Source: SIG291 sp045543455 (GTDB taxonomy: Bacteria > Bacillota > Clostridia > Lachnospirales > Lachnospiraceae). From it: a stretch of DNA of 36,195 nucleotides. Position numbers and translations under genes: made by a program. The stretch lies in the NCBI GenBank assembly GCA_045543455.1, contig JAZQMK010000030.1:1-36195 (forward strand). The letters are read 5' to 3'. Shown here in pieces: positions 30,877 to 36,195 of this stretch (its first letter is position 1; each line of letters starts with the position of its first letter). The notes under the pieces were generated by a model, which did no database searches, was not told where the DNA came from, and saw nothing but the letters and a program-made list of their open reading frames with translations.

Positions 30877-30903
30877 GTAAAATAAAACGTATCTTTATAG
30901 GAA

Positions 30904-31122
30904 ACACTAACTCAACTACTAGTTGATATCTCCCCACTCAACTGATGGTATGTAGATTTAGTGTAAAAAAGCATTTATGATGAGTTTGAAAGGAGGACAT
31001 ATGACTTTGCCTTGTCTGAAGACATATAACTTGCTAGCGCAAGTTAATTTAGTCAAAGTCAATTAGAAATTTGCTTACGCAAATTTCGATTGTGGTTTCT
31101 CGATATGACTAGATAGTCATAT
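30904..31122 (+). promoter_or_regulatory. Hairpin-rich leader region upstream of an XRE gene
   Basis: The gap before the next gene is densely folded. ACACTAA/TTAGTGT (30904-30910 with 30958-30964) encloses the perfect 15-bp dyad TCAACTA-C-TAGTTGA (30912-30926). GACTTTG/CAAAGTC (31003-31009 with 31054-31060) encloses TAACTTGC/GCAAGTTA (31027-31034 with 31039-31046). GAAATTTGC/GCAAATTTC (31066-31074 with 31079-31087) and ATATGACTA/TAGTCATAT (31103-31111 with 31114-31122) follow. A 21-codon open frame with an ideal ribosome site lies within it. A leader or structured RNA controlling the next gene is possible. Confidence 0.5.
31001..31066 (+). CDS. Possible 21-aa leader peptide
   Basis: AAAGGAGG lies 5 bp before an ATG that opens 21 codons (MTLPCLKTYN, ending LVKVN and TAG). 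The coding region contains two nested stems, and its stop codon is the start of the next hairpin. Such layout is typical of translated leaders that control a downstream gene by ribosome position. There is no homology support, so this remains tentative. Confidence 0.35.
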   Translation: MTLPCLKTYNLLAQVNLVKVN

Positions 31123-31141
31123 GCTTAGAAAGGAGGATACA

Positions 31142-31753
31142 ATGGACCAAATTAAAATTGGAAAATTTATTGCTACCTGCAGAAAAAAAGAAAATTTAAC
31201 ACAAATGCAGCTAGCAGAAAAATTAAACATCACCGATAGAGCAGTATCAAAATGGGAAACCGGCAAATCACTGCCAGACTCATCTATAATGCTTGATTTG
31301 TGTAAGGAACTAAAGATTACAGTAAACGATTTATTAAGTGGGGAGGTAGTTACCATGGATAATTACAACAAAGAATTAGAAAAAAATTTATTAGATACCA
31401 TTAAACAAAAAGAAGAAGCAGACAAAAGATTGTTAGGCCTAGAAGTATTTATTGGTGTCACAGTGACAATAACATTATTTGTTTTGCTACTTGTAGCCTC
31501 GTATGTACAAATGGAAGACTGGCTTAGAGTATTACTTATAGTAATAGGATTTGTAATATTTTTTGCAGGCGCATTTTATGCAGTGCGCATCGAACAAGTT
31601 GCAGGATATTATGAATGTAAGGCTTGTGGTCACAGACATGTGCCAAGCTACGCGGCAGTTAACCTTGCATGCCACATAGGAAGAACAAGATATTTAAAAT
31701 GCCCAGAATGTGGCAAAAAGTCATGGCAGAAGAAGAAGTTGGGTGCGAAATAG
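31142..31753 (+). CDS. XRE-family regulator with membrane spans and C-terminal zinc ribbon
   Basis: A 203-residue protein: N-terminal helix-turn-helix (MDQIKIGKFIATCRKKENLT, and ITDRAVSKWETGKSLPD), a linker, two membrane spans at about 108-130 and 135-157, and a cytoplasmic C-terminal zinc ribbon (YECKACGH and LKCPECGKK). This is a common Firmicute class of membrane-tethered regulators. AAAGGAGG precedes the ATG at 31142; the frame opens at 31121, before that ribosome site. The hairpin-rich leader lies upstream and a terminator follows. Confidence 0.85.
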   Translation: MDQIKIGKFIATCRKKENLTQMQLAEKLNITDRAVSKWETGKSLPDSSIMLDLCKELKITVNDLLSGEVVTMDNYNKELEKNLLDTIKQKEEADKRLLGLEVFIGVTVTITLFVLLLVASYVQMEDWLRVLLIVIGFVIFFAGAFYAVRIEQVAGYYECKACGHRHVPSYAAVNLACHIGRTRYLKCPECGKKSWQKKKLGAK

Positions 31754-31766
31754 AAAAGGAATATTT

Positions 31767-31976
31767 ATGATGAAATGGGTCCGGAATTTTAGATTTCGGA
31801 CTTGTTTTGTTTATGGGAAAGTTGGGAGATTTGATGTTGATAATTATGTTTATCGTGAAGGTGGAAAAAGCATAAGATTTCATAAGGTAGTTTGCCATCA
31901 AAGGAATGAATATGCTGGAGAATTTCTTGCGGAGTATCGGAGAATGGGTATAGAGGAAGGTGGCTGGAATGAGTAG
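31767..31976 (+). CDS. Doubtful small ORF
   Basis: A 69-codon frame starting MMKWVRNF and ending GGWNE, with AAAAGGAA upstream. Its first codons coincide with a terminator hairpin (31779-31808), composition is unlike its neighbours (many Arg, Trp and Gly), and no family is recognised. It may be a remnant or a chance frame. Confidence 0.2.
   Translation: MMKWVRNFRFRTCFVYGKVGRFDVDNYVYREGGKSIRFHKVVCHQRNEYAGEFLAEYRRMGIEEGGWNE
31779..31808 (+). terminator. Intrinsic terminator after the XRE/zinc-ribbon gene
   Basis: GTCCGGAA (31779-31786) pairs with TTTCGGAC (31794-31801), with one wobble pair and a 7-nt loop, followed by TTGTTTT. Confidence 0.65.
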
Positions 31977-31982
31977 GTAGAG

Positions 31983-32012
31983 AAGAAGGAGTGTATGAGC
32001 ACTCCTTCTTTT
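31983..32012 (+). terminator. Intrinsic terminator before the restriction-modification gene
   Basis: AAGAAGGAGTG (31983-31993) pairs perfectly with CACTCCTTCTT (32000-32010) over 11 bp with a 6-nt loop, ending in TTTT. Confidence 0.8.
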
Positions 32013-32037
32013 ATGAAAAAAGAAGGATGAAAGTTAC

Positions 32038-32099
32038 TTGATGGTATAATTTAGATATGTTATACTAGCTAGTGAAAAAGCAGTGACAATTACTAGCTA
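32038..32099 (+). promoter_or_regulatory. Promoter with repeated ACTAGCTA sites for the Type IIG gene
   Basis: TTGATG (32038-32043), a 17-bp spacer and TATACT (32061-32066). The palindrome ACTAGCTAGT (32064-32073) overlaps the -10, and a second ACTAGCTA follows at 32092-32099, before the GGAGG. This looks like a pair of operator sites 28 bp apart. Confidence 0.55.
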
Positions 32100-32112
32100 A
32101 TGGAGGTGCGAT

Positions 32113-35100
32113 ATGGATTATATAAATAGAGATAATGATATTATATTTGAAATTGAAAATTATATGAATGATAATGGAACTCAATTACTAGAGAGGATTG
32201 GTGCTATTGTAGATAAGTTTCAGGTGTATAGAACAAAAAAGACAGAAGAAGATTTTAAAATGGAAATTACACCTGTTTTATGCGAAGTGGCAGGAAAAAT
32301 ACATGTTGATTTTAATCCGTCATATGAAAAATACGTTAAAAGTGGACGTATTGATTGTTTTTATAATTGTGTTAATTTAGAGTATAAAGTTCCAGGAGCT
32401 ATAGAGAATCAAAATTCTTATCCAAGTAGAAAATCTAGTAATATTGATTATATTGATGAGGTGCATCGTCAAATTGAAGGTTTTTCAAATAGAGAAAAGA
32501 TAAAAAAAGATAAAATTTTAGGAATTATTTTTGATGGTATATATGTGATATACACATATTATTTAACTACAGATTGGTATGTATCAACACCACATAAATT
32601 AGATGAATCTACACTAGAAGAATTTCTAATCAAATTATTTTCACCAGTGATTGGTGGTAGGGCTTTATGTGTATCGAATCTGATAGAAGATTTTGGTGTA
32701 GAGTCAGAATTATCAAGGAAAATTGTGGCATGTTTGTATAAAAAATTAATGTTTAATGATAGTGATAAGATAAATATAGTTTATCAGCAGTGGAATGCGT
32801 TATTTAGTGAAGTGTCCGGATACAATGAAAATACTCTGAAATTAGATATTGATGAAGTTGCATCAATATATGGCATTGAAAGAAAAAATATATCTATAGG
32901 ATACTTGATTTATGCAATACAAACATACTATGCGTTATTTATAAAATTGTTAGTAACAGTAATGTTGAATCAGAAAAAAATAAATTTAAGTATTGATACA
33001 CAGATTAATTTTAGTGATAAAGATGTTACTTATCAAGAGCTAAAATCAATAGAAAATGGAACAATTTTTACACAGTTAGGAATTGTAAATTTTATTGAGG
33101 AGGATTTTTTTGGTTGGTATCTGGAATGTTGGGATGATGAAATATATGGAAATATTAAAGATTTGCTTAGAAAGATATTTAATTATGATTTTAGGGATAA
33201 TGATAAACTAACAGATTATAATTCACAAGATCTTTTAAGAAAATTGTATAATTATCTAATGCCAAAATCATTGAGGCATTCCTTAGGAGAGTATTATAGT
33301 CCGGATTGGTTGGCCAATCAAACATATATTTTTTCTGGAGTTGACGGAAATATAGATAAAAGTGTTTTGGACCCAACATGTGGTTCGGGAACATTTATTG
33401 TGATTGCAATAAAAAATATAATAGAAAAATATAAGGATAAAGTCTCTGACGAGATTTTGTTGGATAAGATACTAAGTAATGTTCATGGTTTTGATTTAAA
33501 TCCCTTAGCGGTAATAACTGCTAGAGCAAATTATTTGCTGGCATTAGGAGATTTGATTGAAAAAACAGAGCAGAATATACAAATACCTATTTACCATTGT
33601 GATGCTATGCTAACAATATTAGAGCATAATGTAGAAAATCATATTGTTAGGAAAATTGCAACAAGGGCAGGGGTGTTTGAAATTCCTAAACAGTATTGTG
33701 ATGATTATAATGTTTTTTGTGATATGCTTAATAATTTAAGAGATAATGTTGAGCAGGGAAACAGTTTTGATACTGATTTGTGGAAGATGTTATGTACGCA
33801 ATTTGCAACAGATTTCTATGATGAAGAATTAATGCAGATTATGAAGGTATTCTATGAACAAATAGAAGATTTGAAAAAAAGAAATATTTTAAATATTTGG
33901 ATGGGGATTATTAAGAATTCGTTTATTCCCCTTTTTCACAAGAAAGTAGATTTCATAATTGGTAATCCACCATGGGTAAATTGGCAGACATTACCTGAAG
34001 ACTATAGAGAAAGTATTCATAAACATTGGTATACATACAAGATATTTGATTTTACAGGTTTACAAGCAAGATTGGGAAATTCACATGATGATATCTCGGT
34101 TTTATTAACCTATGTTGTTATGGACAATTTTTTGAAGGATGAAGGTGTTTTGGCATTCATAATTAATCAGAATTTGTTGCAAGCATATGGTGGTGGCGAT
34201 GGATTTAGAAAATTTAAAATAAAAGATAGCGAACCAGTACAAGTTTTACACGTGGAAGATTATGTAGAGGTTGAACCTTTTTTAGCTTTGGGTGCTAGTA
34301 ATAAGACGGCTGTTATTTTCTTGAAAAAGGGAGGAGAAACTGTTTATCCAGTACCTTATAATAAGTGGTACAAAAAGCATAAAGGTGTAATTGATGCAGA
34401 GGATACATTAGAGTCGGTTGGCTTAAAGCTAGATTATTGGTCTTTAAAGGCAAAACCTATAAGAACGGAGCAGTATAATTCAGCTTGGATGATTGCAAAG
34501 GAGTATGAATTACCAATTTTTCAGAAATTAGTTGGTACTAGTAATTATATTGGAAGAAAGGGAGTTGATACAAGTGCAAATGGAATTTACTGGTTGGAGA
34601 GAAAAGGAGAAGTAAGAGGAAAGATAAGGGTGAGGAATACACCCGAAAATAGCAAAAAAGAGATCCCGGAAATAGAATGTTATTTAGAGCCTCATTATCT
34701 GTATCCTTTAGTAAGAGGTAAAGATATTAAAAAATGGTCCTATAGGTGTGTATATGATATCATAGTTCCATATGAAGCTAATATGAAAAATGTTTTGACC
34801 AAAGATAAATTGAAAAAAAATAGTGAAAATTTGTACAAATATTTTTATGACCAATCATTTAATAAGTTTTCTGCGGAATTTATAGATATTTTGGTTAATA
34901 GAGGAACATTTAAAAAACATTATGCTAACGTATGTATGCCAGAGTATGTTTTATACAATATTGGTGAATATACGAGTGCACCATATAAGGTTGTTTGGAA
35001 AGCCTTAGCATCTAAAGGTATGGAGGCGTGTGTGATTTCTGAATATAAAGGGAAAATGATTATTCCTGACCATAATAATATAATGATTCCATTCGAAGAT

Positions 35101-35367
35101 GAAAAAGAGGCACATTATTTATGTAGCATACTTAATGCTAAAATAATAGGGCGATTTATAGATTCATATATATCGTGGTTTAAGTCAAATCATATATTGG
35201 AAAATATAAACATTCCTATGTTTGATAAAAAAAATAAGATTCATATAGCTTTATGCGAATTATCAATGGAAGCACATGATGATGTGAGTTTTAATAATGG
35301 AAACAGAATTGCTGAGATTGAAGAGCAGATAGAATGTTTGGTTATAAAATTATTAATGAATGAATAG
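32113..35367 (+). CDS. Probable Type IIG restriction enzyme / N6-adenine methyltransferase
   Basis: A 1084-residue protein with a gamma-class N6-adenine methyltransferase core: motif I LDPTCGSGTF (D420-F428) for AdoMet and motif IV IGNPPWVNW (N618-W621) for catalysis, followed by a long C-terminal region (from about 800) that should hold the target recognition domain. The N terminus contains IDCFYNCVNLEYK, with D81, E90 and K92 fitting a PD-(D/E)xK nuclease site. This combination in one chain is typical of Type IIG (Eco57I-like) enzymes that both cut and methylate. A GGAGG precedes the ATG. No separate specificity subunit is seen. A methylase-only role, if the nuclease is inactive, cannot be excluded. 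Confidence 0.82.
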   Translation: MDYINRDNDIIFEIENYMNDNGTQLLERIGAIVDKFQVYRTKKTEEDFKMEITPVLCEVAGKIHVDFNPSYEKYVKSGRIDCFYNCVNLEYKVPGAIENQNSYPSRKSSNIDYIDEVHRQIEGFSNREKIKKDKILGIIFDGIYVIYTYYLTTDWYVSTPHKLDESTLEEFLIKLFSPVIGGRALCVSNLIEDFGVESELSRKIVACLYKKLMFNDSDKINIVYQQWNALFSEVSGYNENTLKLDIDEVASIYGIERKNISIGYLIYAIQTYYALFIKLLVTVMLNQKKINLSIDTQINFSDKDVTYQELKSIENGTIFTQLGIVNFIEEDFFGWYLECWDDEIYGNIKDLLRKIFNYDFRDNDKLTDYNSQDLLRKLYNYLMPKSLRHSLGEYYSPDWLANQTYIFSGVDGNIDKSVLDPTCGSGTFIVIAIKNIIEKYKDKVSDEILLDKILSNVHGFDLNPLAVITARANYLLALGDLIEKTEQNIQIPIYHCDAMLTILEHNVENHIVRKIATRAGVFEIPKQYCDDYNVFCDMLNNLRDNVEQGNSFDTDLWKMLCTQFATDFYDEELMQIMKVFYEQIEDLKKRNILNIWMGIIKNSFIPLFHKKVDFIIGNPPWVNWQTLPEDYRESIHKHWYTYKIFDFTGLQARLGNSHDDISVLLTYVVMDNFLKDEGVLAFIINQNLLQAYGGGDGFRKFKIKDSEPVQVLHVEDYVEVEPFLALGASNKTAVIFLKKGGETVYPVPYNKWYKKHKGVIDAEDTLESVGLKLDYWSLKAKPIRTEQYNSAWMIAKEYELPIFQKLVGTSNYIGRKGVDTSANGIYWLERKGEVRGKIRVRNTPENSKKEIPEIECYLEPHYLYPLVRGKDIKKWSYRCVYDIIVPYEANMKNVLTKDKLKKNSENLYKYFYDQSFNKFSAEFIDILVNRGTFKKHYANVCMPEYVLYNIGEYTSAPYKVVWKALASKGMEACVISEYKGKMIIPDHNNIMIPFEDEKEAHYLCSILNAKIIGRFIDSYISWFKSNHILENINIPMFDKKNKIHIALCELSMEAHDDVSFNNGNRIAEIEEQIECLVIKLLMNE

Positions 35368-35437
35368 ATTTGCGTTACGTAAAATAAAAATGTCATAGCG
35401 AATTTGTAACGAAGATAATATTGTTTTAGAAAGTGAG

Positions 35438-36195
35438 ATGAGTATTTTGGAAAAAACTTTTGACCTTTCACAATTTGATGAATACAGAGAAGACAACAGA
35501 AGAGAAGTGAAAAAAGCAGAAGGTGGCTTGCCTGTTTCTTTGTGGGACACCTATTCTTCCTTTGCAAACTGCTATGGTGGAGTCATTATTCTTGGTGTCA
35601 AAGAAAACAAAGATGGTAGTTGGAGAACTACCGGTCTCCAGAATGCATCTAAGCTTCGTAAGGAATTTTGGGACAATATGAACAATCCTAAGAAGGTAAA
35701 TATTAATCTTTTGTCAGAAGATGATGTGCAGACCTATGAAGTTGGTGACAATAAAGATGTCATTATGGTTATTTATGTGCCTATGGCAAAGCGTGAGCAG
35801 AAGCCAGTGTACATTAACAATGATATTTTTAATGGTACTTTCCGTCGTAATTACGAGGGTGATTATCATTGTACCAGATTGCAGGTAAAGACTATGCTTC
35901 GTGACCAGACCGAGCGCACTATGGATATGGAAGTGCTTGATAAGGTTCCGATGGAAGATTTGAATTATGATACCATTCATGGATATCGCAACAGTCATCG
36001 TTCTTTAAAAGAGGGACATCCTTTTGAGCGCTTAAGTGACCATGAGTATCTGAGAAGCATTGGTGCGGCTGCTATTTCTGATGAAGATGGAAAGTTGCAT
36101 CCTACGGCAGCAGGTATGCTGATGTTTGGTGATGAGTATAACATTGTGCGTCACTTCCCGGAGTATTTCTTGGATTACAGAGAAGAGTTGGACCC
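35438..36195 (+). CDS. AlbA_2 (Schlafen-type) domain protein, N-terminal part
   Basis: An open frame of 252 codons starting MSILEKTFDLSQFDEYREDN and running off the window end. The AlbA_2 domain signature is EVKKAEGGLPVSLWDTYSSF followed by ANCYGGVIILGVKE, and a FRRNYEGDYHCT block lies further on. Such proteins are annotated as ATP-binding or putative DNA-binding transcriptional regulators and often sit in defence islands. AAAGTGAG lies upstream of the ATG. Codon use looks richer in C and G at third positions (GAC, ACC, CGT, AAG) than the AT-rich restriction gene before it, suggesting a different origin for one of them. Confidence 0.82.
   Translation, partial: MSILEKTFDLSQFDEYREDNRREVKKAEGGLPVSLWDTYSSFANCYGGVIILGVKENKDGSWRTTGLQNASKLRKEFWDNMNNPKKVNINLLSEDDVQTYEVGDNKDVIMVIYVPMAKREQKPVYINNDIFNGTFRRNYEGDYHCTRLQVKTMLRDQTERTMDMEVLDKVPMEDLNYDTIHGYRNSHRSLKEGHPFERLSDHEYLRSIGAAAISDEDGKLHPTAAGMLMFGDEYNIVRHFPEYFLDYREELD

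Noticed and set aside
1..36195. CRISPR array, tRNA or rRNA genes
   Set aside because: No regularly spaced direct repeats and no tRNA or rRNA sequence were recognised on reading both strands.

Overview
The window is AT-rich DNA with strong AGGAGG-type ribosome binding sites, tightly packed mostly plus-strand operons and many intrinsic terminators. A SpoIIID fragment at the left edge, a CspB-like S8 protease, a FeoA/FeoB/Cys-rich peptide operon, DUF2975/XRE pairs and GHKL/LytTR regulators point to a spore-forming anaerobic Firmicute, most likely Lachnospiraceae (Clostridia). The family is an inference from gene content. No rRNA, tRNA or CRISPR was seen.

Layout. 1-148: end of spoIIID. 278-6476: sodium:alanine-type symporter, Mrp/NBP35 Fe-S scaffold ATPase, C_GCAxxG_C_C redox protein, a small membrane protein, an S8 subtilase, a phosphodiester glycosidase-domain protein and another small membrane protein. 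6495-9824: iron locus (feoA, feoB, FeoB-associated Cys-rich peptide, a DUF2325 protein) carrying four copies of a TTAG-N6-CTAA dyad that looks like a DtxR/IdeR-type iron box. 9952-16834: MacB/FtsX-like ABC protein, three tandem related membrane proteins (two with zinc ribbons), an MBL-fold hydrolase, a water-type aquaporin and an unrecognised membrane-anchored protein. About 16915-18450: an IS110-family element on the minus strand, whose structured noncoding end is a candidate bridge RNA.

18617-26992 is the most unusual part. Two secreted proteins are each followed by an almost identical 55-residue peptide gene. A terminator then separates these from a tightly coupled operon: membrane protein, small membrane peptide, HprK-like kinase, PqqD-like protein, S24/S26-type peptidase, ABC exporter and PF14907-type nucleotidyltransferase. 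The 55-aa peptides have a YxxPxV motif and a TxG-like junction, as in lasso-peptide leaders read by PqqD-like proteins. However, the following segment lacks the Asp/Glu needed for a lasso ring, and no cyclase or transglutaminase-like protease is present. I propose an undescribed, lasso-related but non-lasso, peptide modification and export system.

27203-31753: regulatory block with DUF2975 membrane protein plus small XRE regulator, LytTR response regulator plus GHKL histidine kinase, and two larger XRE proteins, the second preceded by a hairpin-rich leader. 32113-36195: a probable bifunctional Type IIG restriction-methylation enzyme followed by an AlbA_2-domain protein cut by the window end, together resembling a defence-type accessory region.
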